A stretch of 64,000 bases of DNA from Pseudomonas deceptionensis (GCF_900106095.1 NZ_FNUD01000002.1:4609501-4673500), one strand, 5' to 3'. Shown: positions 35,216 through 44,667, numbered from the stretch's first letter. The notes: generated by a model from the sequence alone, not told the origin. Program-made: numbers and translations.

Positions 35216-36487
35216 TCAGGCCGCCACAGGCGCCCCATCCAGACGCGTCAGCGGTTCAGAGGGCTCTTTGAGCAGCGCAAAGTAGGCAAACGCCGAACAC
35301 ACCGCGACCACCGCACTGATCACAAACGCGGTGGAGAACGAACCGCTCTGCTGCACGCTGAATCCGGTGAGGATCGGTGCGATGGAGCCCGCCAGGTAGC
35401 CGCCAAAATTCTGGATCGAACCAAACGAGGCCACTCGCTCCGAGGGCACGATGGTGTTGACGATCATCCAGGCCGTGGCGCTGCTGATGTTGATAAAGAA
35501 CATGGTCAGGCACAGCAGGATCACGCACGCCACGACGTTGGTGGTGAAAGCCACGATCAAGGTAAACAGCGCCCCGCCCAGCAGGCCCAGAATCACCATC
35601 AGTTTGCGACTGGCCAGAACCCGCATGCCCCGTGCCACCAGCCGGTCGCAGCATTTACCGGCAACGATGGTGCCAAGTGCGCCGAACAGATAAGCCAGCG
35701 ATACCACCCAGGCCGTGCGGTACAGGTCCAGACCGTGCTCGCGCTCGAAGTAACCGGGCAGCCAGGTAAGGTTGAGCCAGATCATGTAGATCACGCCCAT
35801 AAACCCGAGAAACGCACCCCAGGTGTTACGGTCCTTGAACAGTGAGGTCCAGCGCACTTTCGGCGCCTTTTGTTGCTGCACGGCCACCGGCTCTGCCCGA
35901 CCCGTTTCAGCCATGTACTCGGCCTTGCTTTTGTAGAACTTGAACCAGCACACCGCCAGCAACAGGCCCATGATGCCCGTCAGGATAAACATCCCGCGCC
36001 AGCCCAGATGCACCATGAACACGGTCAGCAACGGCGGTGCCAGGCACGGGCCAATGCAGGTCGAGGACCAGACCCAACCGGTGGCAGTGCCCCGCTCCTG
36101 GGTGTCAAACCACTCGGACAATGCCTTGGCCGCCGATGGAAATACCGGCGCCTCGCCAATGCCCAGCAACACCCTCAGCCCGACCAGATGGCCGTAGCTG
36201 CTGAACAGCCCGAACGCCGCCTGCGCCACCGACCACACCACCAACGAACCGCCCAGCGCCAGCTTGCTGCCCAGCTTGTCGATCAAGGCACCGAGGGGGA
36301 GTTGCGAGAAGGCGTAGGCAACGGAAAAGGCCGAGAGCATCACACCCATTTGCATCGGGCTGATGGCCAGGTCTTTCTGGATCGTCGTATTGGCAATGGA
36401 TAAGGCGCTGCGGTCGAGGTAGTTGACCACGCCAATCAGGAACAGGAAGAAAATCGTCAGCGTCTTGTAGCTTTTTATTGTTCTCAT
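35216..36487 (-). CDS. MFS transporter, ACS family
   Basis: A 423-residue permease. FLFLIGVVNYLDRSALSIAN, SAFSVAYAFSQLPLGALIDK, RVLLGIGEAPVFPSAAKALS, EWFDTQERGTATGWVWSSTC and NFGGYLAGSIAPILTGFSVQ are typical of the GudP/DgoT-like ACS group (glucarate, galactonate). It runs convergent to the previous permease and downstream of the LysR gene on the same strand, with a candidate LysR site just before it. Confidence 0.9.
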   Translation of the reverse strand: MRTIKSYKTLTIFFLFLIGVVNYLDRSALSIANTTIQKDLAISPMQMGVMLSAFSVAYAFSQLPLGALIDKLGSKLALGGSLVVWSVAQAAFGLFSSYGHLVGLRVLLGIGEAPVFPSAAKALSEWFDTQERGTATGWVWSSTCIGPCLAPPLLTVFMVHLGWRGMFILTGIMGLLLAVCWFKFYKSKAEYMAETGRAEPVAVQQQKAPKVRWTSLFKDRNTWGAFLGFMGVIYMIWLNLTWLPGYFEREHGLDLYRTAWVVSLAYLFGALGTIVAGKCCDRLVARGMRVLASRKLMVILGLLGGALFTLIVAFTTNVVACVILLCLTMFFINISSATAWMIVNTIVPSERVASFGSIQNFGGYLAGSIAPILTGFSVQQSGSFSTAFVISAVVAVCSAFAYFALLKEPSEPLTRLDGAPVAA

Positions 36488-36589
36488 ACGCGCCTCTCAT
36501 GAGCGGTTGCGCCCCTACCCGACAGGTGGGGCGACGCTCACTCTAGTAGGCGCTTTGCGCGCTGCCCAATCACAAGATTGGATCAGTTA

Positions 36590-36604
36590 ATAACTGCGGG
36601 TTAT
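36590..36604. promoter_or_regulatory. Candidate LysR operator (ATAAC-N5-GTTAT), copy 1
   Basis: ATAACTGCGGGTTAT, 103 nt upstream of the permease at 35216-36487 and touching the last codon of the LysR gene. It shares the ATAAC-N5-GTTAT frame and a T-N11-A spacing with the site at 37564. Confidence 0.55.
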
Positions 36605-37560
36605 CAAGGCGTCTGGCGAGCGCCGCGCAGCGCATCGGGGCCGCTCAGTAGCGCATCGATAAAGGCTTTTGCAGACCACTGCGGGACTTCATTGCGCCGG
36701 GTGATGACGCCGTAATCCGCCAGTACCAGCGGAAACGGCAACGCCAGCCGGGTCAAGCGCCCGGCCTGGATTTCCGGCTCGACCATCGACTCAGCCAGCA
36801 TCGCCACCGCCGGTGTGGTTTGCAGCAGTTGCATGGTGGTTTGCAGGGACACGGTTTCTACGGTGTTTTCCGGGGTCTGCATGCCCGCCTCCACAAAGGC
36901 TTTTTCCACCCGCGCCCGCATCGGGGTGCCCGTGGGGTAAATCACCCACGGCCAACTGCCCAGATCGGCCAGCGGTACTTCACTGGCACCGGCCAGCGGG
37001 TGCTGGCTGCCCGTGACCAGGCACAGCGGCTCCGGCGCCAGCGCCTGGAAATCAAAAAGCTCACGGTGACGGTCGAGGGTGAATCGCGCGACCACCAGGT
37101 CCAGCTCCTTGTGTTCGAGCAGGGTCAGCATATTGGCGCTGGTGCCTTCCAGCACTTGCACGGTGAGCAATGGCCAGTCCTGCTTGACCCGCACAATGGC
37201 GGCGGGCACTGCCATGGCCGTCGCCGCATAGATGGTGCCGACCTTCAGCAAGCCGTGACCGCCCTGGCGCAGATGGTTGATCTGCCCCACAAATTGCTGG
37301 GTGTCATTCAATGCAATCTGGGCAAACCGGGCCACATGGCTGCCCAGATCGGTGAGGGTCATGCTGCGCGGCAATCTGGCAAAGACCTCAAAGCCCAATT
37401 GGTGCTCGATCTCACGCAGCATCTTGCTCACCGCCGGCTGGCTGATGCTCATTTCCTGCGCGGTGGCATGCATGTTTTGGGTACGCGCCAGGGTGCCTAT
37501 CAGCACCAAATGGCGAAAGCGCAGCCAGTTACACAGTTGATTAAATCCGACATCCGCCAT
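36604..37560 (-). CDS. LysR-family transcriptional regulator
   Basis: A 318-residue regulator. The N-terminal winged HTH is FRHLVLIGTLARTQNMHATA followed by QEMSISQPAVSKMLREIEHQ; the linker helix and effector domain follow, with LLKVGTIYAATAMAVPAAIV, ELDLVVARFTL and WVIYPTGTPMRARVEKAFVE. The wording of the HTH is close to the GbpR-type regulators of sugar uptake. GGAGG before the ATG at 37560 sets the start. It is divergent from the SDR operon at 37667. Confidence 0.92.
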   Translation of the reverse strand: MADVGFNQLCNWLRFRHLVLIGTLARTQNMHATAQEMSISQPAVSKMLREIEHQLGFEVFARLPRSMTLTDLGSHVARFAQIALNDTQQFVGQINHLRQGGHGLLKVGTIYAATAMAVPAAIVRVKQDWPLLTVQVLEGTSANMLTLLEHKELDLVVARFTLDRHRELFDFQALAPEPLCLVTGSQHPLAGASEVPLADLGSWPWVIYPTGTPMRARVEKAFVEAGMQTPENTVETVSLQTTMQLLQTTPAVAMLAESMVEPEIQAGRLTRLALPFPLVLADYGVITRRNEVPQWSAKAFIDALLSGPDALRGARQTP

Positions 37561-37563
37561 CCG

Positions 37564-37578
37564 ATAACCTCCGGTTAT
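37564..37578. promoter_or_regulatory. Candidate LysR operator (ATAAC-N5-GTTAT), copy 2
   Basis: ATAACCTCCGGTTAT, directly upstream of (and overlapping the ribosome site of) the LysR gene and 89 nt before the divergent SDR, where LysR proteins normally bind. Confidence 0.6.
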
Positions 37579-37666
37579 TGAGGCTTGAGAATATCTCATT
37601 GGCGATTATCGCAGGGCAACATTAGTGTGCAGTGGTTGCGCCAAATAATAACAATGGAAGCCTCCC

Positions 37667-38407
37667 ATGAACCTCGCCAACAAACGCGTTTTGATCACCG
37701 CTGCGGCACAGGGTATCGGCCGGGCATCGGTACTGGCGTTCCGCGATGCGGGCGCCCGGGTCTTCGCGACCGACCTGCATATCGAAGCGCTGCAGGACAT
37801 CCCCGGCATCACCACCTTGCAGCTTGACGTGACCCGGCCTGCGGCCATCGCAGCGATCAGCCAGAAGATCGGCACGGTAGACGTGCTGTTCAACTGCGCA
37901 GGCTACGTGCACAGCGGCGCGCTGCTGGAGTGTGACGAACAGGCGTGGCAGTTCTCCTTCGACCTCAATGTAACGGCCATGTACCGCATGATCCGCGCAT
38001 TCCTGCCGGGCATGCTGGCAGCGGGCGGTGGCAGCATTATCAATATGGCGTCGGTGGCTTCCAGCGTTAAAGGCGTGCCCAACCGTTTTGCCTACACCGC
38101 CAGCAAGGCTGCCGTGATTGGCCTGACCAAATCGGTGGCCACCGACTACGTGCGCCAGGGTATTCGCTGCAATGCCATTTGCCCTGGCACGGTGGATTCG
38201 CCTTCCTTGCGCCAACGGATTGCCGAGCAGGCCCGCGAACAGGGCCGCACGGAATCCGAGGTGTACCAGGCCTTTGTCGACCGCCAGCCCATGGGCCGCA
38301 TCGGCACCGCTGAAGAAATCGCCCGATTGGCCCTGTACCTGGCGAGCGACGCCAGCAGCTACACCACCGGCACCACCCAAGTGATTGATGGCGGGATGAG
38401 TAACTGA
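37667..38407 (+). CDS. SDR, paralogue of the keto-deoxy-fuconate dehydrogenase
   Basis: A 246-residue SDR of the same length as the enzyme at 27430, with shared blocks NVTAMYRMIRAFLP, GGGSIINMASVASSVKGVPN, RCNAICPGTVDSPSLRQRI and RQPMGRIGTAEEIA. The cofactor loop is LITAAAQGIGRASVLAFRDA and the catalytic motif YTASKAAVIGL. It probably oxidises a 2-keto-3-deoxy sugar acid related to KDF. It is the first gene of the LysR-controlled block and is followed by an FAH paralogue, the same order as in the fucose operon. Confidence 0.85.
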   Translation: MNLANKRVLITAAAQGIGRASVLAFRDAGARVFATDLHIEALQDIPGITTLQLDVTRPAAIAAISQKIGTVDVLFNCAGYVHSGALLECDEQAWQFSFDLNVTAMYRMIRAFLPGMLAAGGGSIINMASVASSVKGVPNRFAYTASKAAVIGLTKSVATDYVRQGIRCNAICPGTVDSPSLRQRIAEQAREQGRTESEVYQAFVDRQPMGRIGTAEEIARLALYLASDASSYTTGTTQVIDGGMSN

Positions 38408-38415
38408 AACCTGAC

Positions 38416-38478
38416 TGTGGGAGCGAGCCTGCTCGCGAAGGCATCACCGCCTGTTTCGCGAGCAGGCTCGCTCCCACA
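38416..38478. repeat. REP-type palindrome, family B
   Basis: TGTGGGAGCGAGCCTGCTCG and CGAGCAGGCTCGCTCCCACA arms, 9 nt after the SDR stop, between SDR and FAH. Confidence 0.9.
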
Positions 38479-38504
38479 GAACATATTTAAATATAGGAGT
38501 GCTT

Positions 38505-39353
38505 ATGAAACTGCTGCGCTACGGCGATAAAGGTCAGGAAAAACCGGGTCTGCTGGATGCCCAAGGCAATATTCGTGATGTGTCGGCCCATATCGCCGAT
38601 GTCGCAGGCTCCGCGCTCAACCCTGAAAGCCTGGCCGCCCTGAGCAAGATCGACCCCGCCACCCTGCCCCTGGTCAGCGGTTCGCCCCGCATCGGCGCCT
38701 GTGTGGGCCAGGTCGGCAAGTTCATCTGCATCGGCCTCAACTATGCAGACCATGCCGCCGAGTCGGGCCTGGCGGTGCCCTCCGAACCCGTGCTGTTCAA
38801 TAAGTGGACCAGCGCCATTTGCGGCCCCAACGACAACGTCGAGATCCCCCGCGGTTCGACCAAGACCGACTGGGAAGTCGAGCTGGGCGTGGTCATCGGC
38901 AAGGGCGGTCGCTATATCGACGAAAGCAACGCCATGGACCACGTGGCCGGGTATTGCGTGATCAACGACGTGTCCGAGCGTGAGTGGCAGCTGGAACGTG
39001 GTGGCACCTGGGACAAGGGCAAGGGTTTTGACACCTTCGGTCCCCTCGGCCCATGGCTGGTGACCCGCGACGAAATCGCCGACCCGCACCAGCTCGACCT
39101 TTGGCTTGAGGTCGACGGACAGCGCTACCAGAACGGCAATACCCGCACCATGGTGTTCCAGATCCCGGCCCTGATTGCTTACCTGAGCCGCTGTATGTCG
39201 CTGCAACCGGGGGATGTGATTTCCACCGGCACACCGCCGGGTGTGGGCCTGGGCATCAAACCGTCGCCGGTGTACCTGCGCGCCGGCCAGGAAATGCGCC
39301 TGGGCATCAGCGGCCTTGGCGAACAGCGCCAGCGCACCGTGCAGGCCGACTGA
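38505..39353 (+). CDS. FAH-family hydrolase, paralogue of the diketo-acid hydrolase
   Basis: A 282-residue protein, nearly collinear with the product of 28337-29185: MKLLRYGDKGQEKPGLLDAQ, RIGACVGQVGKFICIGLNYA, WEVELGVVIGKGGRYIDESN, VINDVSEREWQLERGGTWDK, STGTPPGVGLGIKPSPVYLR. The metal-binding Glu/Asp pattern is intact. It is expected to hydrolyse a 2,4-diketo-3-deoxy acid into pyruvate and a hydroxy acid. AGGAGTGC precedes the ATG. Confidence 0.85.
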   Translation: MKLLRYGDKGQEKPGLLDAQGNIRDVSAHIADVAGSALNPESLAALSKIDPATLPLVSGSPRIGACVGQVGKFICIGLNYADHAAESGLAVPSEPVLFNKWTSAICGPNDNVEIPRGSTKTDWEVELGVVIGKGGRYIDESNAMDHVAGYCVINDVSEREWQLERGGTWDKGKGFDTFGPLGPWLVTRDEIADPHQLDLWLEVDGQRYQNGNTRTMVFQIPALIAYLSRCMSLQPGDVISTGTPPGVGLGIKPSPVYLRAGQEMRLGISGLGEQRQRTVQAD

Positions 39354-39398
39354 CACACCGCACACTTTGAAAATAATCATAAGAAACAGGAACAACCC

Positions 39399-40370
39399 AT
39401 GCGAATTCTGATCACTGGCGGCACCGGCTTCATCGGCAAACAACTGGCTCAGCGCCTGCTTGACCTGAACACCCTGACCCTCGAAGGCCAGGCGCCCCGA
39501 GCCATTGAGCGTATCGTGCTGTTCGACGCCTTTGCCGGCGAAGACCTGCCCGTCGATCCACGTATCGAGCTGGTCACCGGCGATGTGGCCGACCCTGAAG
39601 TCATCGCCCGCGTCACCGATGGAGTGGATCTGGTGTGGCACCTGGCAGCGGTGGTCAGCTCGGCTGCCGAAGCCGATTTTGACCTCGGCATGCAGGTCAA
39701 CTTGCACGGCCTGATGCTGCTGCTCGAAACCCTGCGCAAACAGGGCAACGCCCCGCGCTTCGTCTACGCCAGCGGTTTCGCGGTGTTTGGTGGTGAGTTG
39801 CCGGCCGTGGTCGATGACAACACCGTGCTCACGCCGCAGTCCTCCTATGGCATGCAAAAAGCCGTAGGCGAGTTGCTGGTGGCCGACTATGCGCGCAAAG
39901 GGTTTGTGGATGGCCGCGTGCTGCGTCTGCCCACGGTAGCGGTGCGCCCCGGCAAACCGAACAAGGCTGCCTCGACCTTCTTCAGCTCGATCATCCGCGA
40001 ACCGCTGGTGGGCCTGCCGGCCGTCTGCCCGGTACGCCCGGATACCCAGGTGTACCTCACCTCTCCGCGACGCATCATTGAATCGATGCTGCTGGGCATG
40101 ACCCTGTCGCCGCAAACCCTGGGCAACCAGCGGATCATCCCGCTGCCGGGCGTCACCACCACCGTGGCCGACATGGTCAGTGCCCTGCAACGGGTGGCCG
40201 GTGACGACGTGGTCAAACTGATTCGCTGGGAGCCGGACGCCACCATCCAGCGCATTGTCGAAAGCTGGCCGAGCAAGGTCGAAGCGCCACGCGCCCGTGC
40301 ATTGGGCTTTACCGCCGACCCGGACTTCGACGCCATCGTGCGCGCCCACATTGAGGACACAGCCGGCTGA
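39399..40370 (+). CDS. NAD-dependent epimerase/dehydratase family (DenD-like dehydrogenase)
   Basis: A 323-residue extended SDR: nucleotide loop MRILITGGTGFIGKQLAQRL, LVWHLAAVVSSAAEADFDLG, catalytic Ser in FVYASGFAVFGGELPAVVDD and Tyr-x-x-x-Lys in SSYGMQKAVGELLVADYARK, then RLPTVAVRPGKPNKAASTFF. These blocks are those of DenD (D-erythronate dehydrogenase) and close relatives. The usual erythronate partners (a DUF1537 kinase, OtnC) are missing, so another aldonate or keto-aldonate is likelier. Confidence 0.8.
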   Translation: MRILITGGTGFIGKQLAQRLLDLNTLTLEGQAPRAIERIVLFDAFAGEDLPVDPRIELVTGDVADPEVIARVTDGVDLVWHLAAVVSSAAEADFDLGMQVNLHGLMLLLETLRKQGNAPRFVYASGFAVFGGELPAVVDDNTVLTPQSSYGMQKAVGELLVADYARKGFVDGRVLRLPTVAVRPGKPNKAASTFFSSIIREPLVGLPAVCPVRPDTQVYLTSPRRIIESMLLGMTLSPQTLGNQRIIPLPGVTTTVADMVSALQRVAGDDVVKLIRWEPDATIQRIVESWPSKVEAPRARALGFTADPDFDAIVRAHIEDTAG

Positions 40371-40382
40371 CACAAAGCGCTC

Positions 40383-40423
40383 CGTAGCCGCTGACGAGCG
40401 GAGCGAGACTGCGTCCGGCTACG
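40383..40423. repeat. Short REP-type palindrome, family A
   Basis: A single unit: CGTAGCCGCTGACGAGCGGA and a short right arm CCGGCTACG, between the DenD-like gene and the next permease. Confidence 0.65.
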
Positions 40424-40482
40424 AAGGATTCGTTACTCAAGACTCACGCTACACACAACAATAAAAACTGAGGCCGTGCGAT

Positions 40483-41853
40483 ATGACCACCACACCGCTC
40501 CCCGACATCTCGGACATAGAACAACAGACGATCAAGCGCGTTACCCAGCGCATGATCCCCTTTCTCATCCTGCTGTTTGTGGTCGCCTTTCTGGACCGTA
40601 ACAACGTCGGGTTCGCCGCACTGCGGATGAACGAAGACATCGGCATCAGCCAGACCATTTATGGCCTGGGCGCAGGTATTTTCTTCCTCGGCTACTTCAT
40701 GTTCGAAGTGCCAAGCAACATTCTGCTGCACCGCTACGGCGCGCGGGTCTGGATTGCGCGGATCATGGTGACCTGGGGCATCATCGCCGGCGCCATGGGC
40801 TTTTTGCAGACGCCCATGCACTTCATCTCACTGCGCGTACTGCTGGGTATCGCCGAAGCCGGGTTCTTCCCCGGGGTCATTTATCTGCTGTCGCTGTGGT
40901 TCCCGAGCCGTTACCGCGCCCGCATGATCGCCACCTTTTACCTGGGCGTACCCATCGCACAAATCATCGGTGCACCGCTGTCGGTGGGCCTGATGGAACT
41001 GGGCGATGCCTGGGGCTTCGTCGGCTGGCGCCTGATGTACATCGTCGAAGCCGTACCTGCCGTGATCCTCGGTGTGGTGTGCTACTTCTACCTCACTGAC
41101 CACCCGGCCGATGCCCACTGGCTGACCGACAAACAGCGCAACTGGCTGATCAACACCCTGTCCCAGGAGGAGCGCAACAAACCGCTGGTGGTGGGTGTTC
41201 AACCGACCAAAGGCCAGATGATCCGCAAGGCTCTGTGCAACCGTCAGGTATGGCTGCTGGCGCTGGTGTATTTCGGCATCACCTCGGGCTCCAACGCGAT
41301 GAACTTCTTTATGCCAACGGTACTGGCATCGTTCCGCGGCTCGTTCGGGCTGGAAATCGGCCTGATGCAGAACGGTCTGATCACCGCCATCCCGTACGCC
41401 GTCGCCGCAGTGGCGATGATCTGGTGGAGCCGTCGCTCTGACCGTCTGCAAGAACGTCACTGGCATGCGGGCGGTGCCGCCATGCTGGCCGCCGTCTCGA
41501 TCGCCGTGGCGCTGTGGCTCAACCAGCCATGGATCATCGTCGTCGGTTTTATCCTGCTGGCCATGGGCGTATACAGCGCAATCAACGTGTTCTGGGCCGT
41601 ACCGGGGCAGGTGCTGACCGGCGTTGGCGCGGCCGTGGGGATTGGCCTGATCAACTCCATCGGTAACCTCAGCGGCTTTATCGGCCCTTACCTGACTGGC
41701 TACCTGTTCACCGTCACCGGCAGCTACACCCCGGGCTTTATGGTGATTGCTGCACTGGTCGGCCTGGGTGGTCTGGGCATGGTGCTGATGCCGCGCAACA
41801 AGGTGTCGCAGATTGGCGCAGAAATGGCCCCGGCGGTTGGAGGCAAAGCATGA
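40483..41853 (+). CDS. MFS transporter, ACS family
   Basis: A 456-residue permease: LLFVVAFLDRNNVGFAALRM, AGIFFLGYFMFEVPSNILLH, ARVWIARIMVTWGIIAGAMG, RVLLGIAEAGFFPGVIYLLS, and the second half with FGITSGSNAMNFFMPTVLAS. It has twelve helices and the phthalate/tartrate-type signature. It is likely the sugar-acid importer of the second block. Its last codons overlap the next gene by 4 nt (ATGA), tying transport to the following dehydrogenase. Confidence 0.9.
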   Translation: MTTTPLPDISDIEQQTIKRVTQRMIPFLILLFVVAFLDRNNVGFAALRMNEDIGISQTIYGLGAGIFFLGYFMFEVPSNILLHRYGARVWIARIMVTWGIIAGAMGFLQTPMHFISLRVLLGIAEAGFFPGVIYLLSLWFPSRYRARMIATFYLGVPIAQIIGAPLSVGLMELGDAWGFVGWRLMYIVEAVPAVILGVVCYFYLTDHPADAHWLTDKQRNWLINTLSQEERNKPLVVGVQPTKGQMIRKALCNRQVWLLALVYFGITSGSNAMNFFMPTVLASFRGSFGLEIGLMQNGLITAIPYAVAAVAMIWWSRRSDRLQERHWHAGGAAMLAAVSIAVALWLNQPWIIVVGFILLAMGVYSAINVFWAVPGQVLTGVGAAVGIGLINSIGNLSGFIGPYLTGYLFTVTGSYTPGFMVIAALVGLGGLGMVLMPRNKVSQIGAEMAPAVGGKA

Positions 41854-42734
41854 ACCTGCCAACCGTAGCCTTTATCGGAACCGGGATCATGGGCCAGCCC
41901 ATGGCCCGCAACCTGCTGCACGCCGGCTTCCCGGTGCGGGCGTGGAACCGTTCGCCGGCCAAGGTGCAGGAACTCTCTGCACAAGGCGCTGAGGTTTTCC
42001 AGACCCCGGCTCAAGCCGCAAACGGCGCCCAAGTGCTGATCTGCATGCTCAGCGATGGTCCGACCTGCGACGAGGTGCTGTTTGGCGAAAACGGCGCCGC
42101 CCTGGCCTTGGCGCCGGGTGCGCTGGTGATTGTGATGAGTTCGATCCCGGTCGACACCGCCGCCGACCAGGCACGCCGCTGTACCGAACTGGGCCTGCGC
42201 TACCTCGATGCTCCAGTGTCGGGGGGTGAGCGCGGAGCACGGGAAGCCAGCCTCGCGATCATGGTCGGTGGCGACGCAGCCGCCTTCGAGCAGGGCCGCC
42301 AGGTGCTGGCGGCCATGGGCCGTCCGGTACACGTCGGCCCGGCCGGCACGGGCGAGCTGTCCAAGCTGGTCAACCAGTTGATCGTCGCCAGCACCATCGC
42401 CACCGTCGCCGAAGGCCTGCTGCTGGCCGAGCGCGGCGGCGCAGACCCGTCAAAAGTCCACGAAGCGTTGATGGGCGGCTTTGTCGATTCGCCGATCTGG
42501 CGTCAACACGGCCAACGCATGCTCAACAACGATTTCACCCCCGGTGGCCCTGCCAAATGGCAGCTCAAGGACACCCGCACCGCCCTGGCCCAGGCGCAAA
42601 AGCTGGGCCTGAACCTGCCCGTGGGCAGCCTGGTGGACAGTCTGTTTGCCGCCATGGTCGAGGCCGGTGACGGCGAGCTCGACCACGCCGGGCTGATCCG
42701 TCAGCTGCGCCGCAACAACCCATTGCCCGAATAA
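41850..42734 (+). CDS. Beta-hydroxyacid dehydrogenase (HIBADH/LtnD-like)
   Basis: A 294-residue enzyme. The Rossmann start VAFIGTGIMGQPMARNLLHA, the substrate loop DAPVSGGERGAREASLAIMV and the catalytic Lys region GTGELSKLVNQLIVASTIAT are all intact. The family includes 3-hydroxyisobutyrate, tartronate-semialdehyde and L-threonate dehydrogenases. In this context it may reduce a short aldehyde-acid product or oxidise a sugar acid. It lies within a tight permease-dehydrogenase-dehydratase run. Confidence 0.85.
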   Translation: MNLPTVAFIGTGIMGQPMARNLLHAGFPVRAWNRSPAKVQELSAQGAEVFQTPAQAANGAQVLICMLSDGPTCDEVLFGENGAALALAPGALVIVMSSIPVDTAADQARRCTELGLRYLDAPVSGGERGAREASLAIMVGGDAAAFEQGRQVLAAMGRPVHVGPAGTGELSKLVNQLIVASTIATVAEGLLLAERGGADPSKVHEALMGGFVDSPIWRQHGQRMLNNDFTPGGPAKWQLKDTRTALAQAQKLGLNLPVGSLVDSLFAAMVEAGDGELDHAGLIRQLRRNNPLPE

Positions 42735-42750
42735 CTTGCTGGAGCCTGCC

Positions 42751-44535
42751 ATGACCGATTCAACCCCACGCCGCCTGCGCAGCCAGCTGTGGTTCGACGA
42801 TCCAAGCCACGCCGACCTTACTGCGCTGTATGTGGAGCGCTACATGAACCAGGGCCTGACCCGGGCTGAACTGCAATCGGGGCGGCCCATCATCGGGATC
42901 GCCCAGACCGGCAGCGACCTGACGCCCTGCAACCGTCACCACATCGAACTGGCCAAGCGGGTCAAGGACGGCATCCGCGACGCGGGGGGCATTCCGATGG
43001 AATTCCCGGTGCACCCGATCGCCGAGCAATCACGTCGCCCAACCGCGGCCCTCGACCGCAACCTCGCCTACCTGGGCCTGGTGGAAGTGCTGCACGGTTA
43101 CCCGCTGGACGGCGTGGTGCTGACCACCGGCTGCGACAAAACCACCCCGGCCTGCCTGATGGCCGCCGCCACCACCGACCTGCCCTCCATTGTGCTGTCC
43201 GGCGGGCCGATGCTCGATGGCTGGCACAAGGGCCAGCGCATCGGTTCGGGCACGGTGCTGTGGCATGCGCGCAACCTGCTCAGCGCCGGCGAGATTGATT
43301 ACGAAGGGTTCATGACCCTCACCACCGCGTCATCGCCTTCTGTAGGCCACTGCAACACCATGGGCACCGCCCTGTCGATGAACGCCCTGGCCGAAGCACT
43401 GGGCATGTCGCTGCCCGGCTGCGCCAGTATCCCGGCGCCTTACCGCGAACGCGGGCAGATGGCCTATGCCACCGGCATGCGGATTGTCGACCTGGTGCGC
43501 GAAGACGTACGCCCCTCGCAGATCATGACCCACGCGGCATTCGAAAACGCCATTGCCGTGGCCTCGGCGCTCGGCGCGTCCACCAACTGCCCGCCGCACT
43601 TGATCGCCATTGCCCGCCACAGCGGCATCGACCTGTCGCTCGAAGACTGGCAGCGCGTGGGTGAAGACGTACCCTTGCTGGTCAACTGCATGCCGGCCGG
43701 CGAATACCTGGGCGAAAGTTTCCACCGTGCCGGCGGCGTACCGGCCGTGATGCACGAGCTGGACAAGGTGGGGCGCCTGCACCGCGACTGCCTCACCGTC
43801 AGCGGCCGCAACATGGGGGAAATTGTTGCCGACACCGTGACCGGCGACCGTGATGTGATCCGCTCGTATGAAGACCCGCTGATGCACCGCGCAGGCTTTA
43901 TCGTGCTCAGCGGCAACTTCTTCGACAGCGCCATCATGAAAATGTCGGTGGTGGGTGAAGCCTTCCGCAAGACCTACCTCAGCGACCCGCTGCAACCCAA
44001 CAGCTTCGAAGCGCGGGCCATTGTGTTCGAAGGTCCGGAAGACTACACGGCACGCATCAACGACCCGTCCCTGGACATCGACGAGCGCTGCATTCTGGTG
44101 ATTCGCGGTTGCGGCACCGTGGGCTTCCCCGGCAGCGGCGAGGTGGTGAACATGGCGCCGCCTTCCAACCTGATCAAGACCGGGATCGACTCCCTGCCGT
44201 GCATGGGTGATGGCCGCCAGAGCGGAACGTCGGCCAGCCCGTCGATCCTCAACATGTCCCCGGAATCCGCCGTGGGCGGTGGCCTGTCGTTACTGCGCAC
44301 CGGTGACCGCCTGCGCGTCGACCTCAATGCCCGCAGCGTCAACCTGCTGGTGGACGAAAGCGTCCTCGACGAACGTCGCCAGGAACCGCTGCCACCGCTG
44401 GCCCCGTCACAAACCCCTTGGCAGGAACTGTACCGCCAGCTGGTCGGCCAGCTGTCCACGGGCGGCTGCCTGGAACCGGCAACGCTGTACTGGCGCGTGA
44501 TCCCGGAAAACGGCCCGCCCCGCCACTCTCACTAG
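42751..44535 (+). CDS. IlvD/Edd-family sugar-acid dehydratase
   Basis: A 594-residue Fe-S dehydratase. Cys60 (AQTGSDLTPCNRHH), Cys128 (VLTTGCDKTTPAC) and Cys201 (SSPSVGHCNTMGTALSMNAL) align with the three [2Fe-2S] ligands of the pentonate/hexonate dehydratase branch (L-arabinonate, D-xylonate), not with the [4Fe-4S] IlvD pattern. MPAGEYLGESFHRAGGVPAV and the C-terminal GTSASPSILNMSPESAVGGG also fit. It should convert an aldonate to a 2-keto-3-deoxy acid. GGAG before the ATG at 42751 sets the start. Confidence 0.9.
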   Translation: MTDSTPRRLRSQLWFDDPSHADLTALYVERYMNQGLTRAELQSGRPIIGIAQTGSDLTPCNRHHIELAKRVKDGIRDAGGIPMEFPVHPIAEQSRRPTAALDRNLAYLGLVEVLHGYPLDGVVLTTGCDKTTPACLMAAATTDLPSIVLSGGPMLDGWHKGQRIGSGTVLWHARNLLSAGEIDYEGFMTLTTASSPSVGHCNTMGTALSMNALAEALGMSLPGCASIPAPYRERGQMAYATGMRIVDLVREDVRPSQIMTHAAFENAIAVASALGASTNCPPHLIAIARHSGIDLSLEDWQRVGEDVPLLVNCMPAGEYLGESFHRAGGVPAVMHELDKVGRLHRDCLTVSGRNMGEIVADTVTGDRDVIRSYEDPLMHRAGFIVLSGNFFDSAIMKMSVVGEAFRKTYLSDPLQPNSFEARAIVFEGPEDYTARINDPSLDIDERCILVIRGCGTVGFPGSGEVVNMAPPSNLIKTGIDSLPCMGDGRQSGTSASPSILNMSPESAVGGGLSLLRTGDRLRVDLNARSVNLLVDESVLDERRQEPLPPLAPSQTPWQELYRQLVGQLSTGGCLEPATLYWRVIPENGPPRHSH

Positions 44536-44554
44536 AAACCACAGACACATGACT

Positions 44555-44641
44555 TGTGGGAGCTAGCCTGCTCGCGCAGCAGACGCTGCGGATGGTCAGG
44601 CAAAACGCGGTGACTCGATCGCGAGCAGGCTAGCTCCCACA
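44555..44641. repeat. REP-type palindrome, family B variant
   Basis: Arms TGTGGGAGCTAGCCTGCTCG and CGAGCAGGCTAGCTCCCACA around a long loop; both arms carry the same G-to-T change (GCTAGC), a compensated variant of the family. Confidence 0.88.
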
Positions 44642-44667
44642 CTGCCTATTTTTCAAGGATCAGGCCT

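Noticed and set aside
38487..40373. A 628-codon open frame antisense to the FAH and DenD-like genes
   Set aside because: The same antisense artefact; a similar spurious frame lies opposite the paralogous FAH at 28304-29164.
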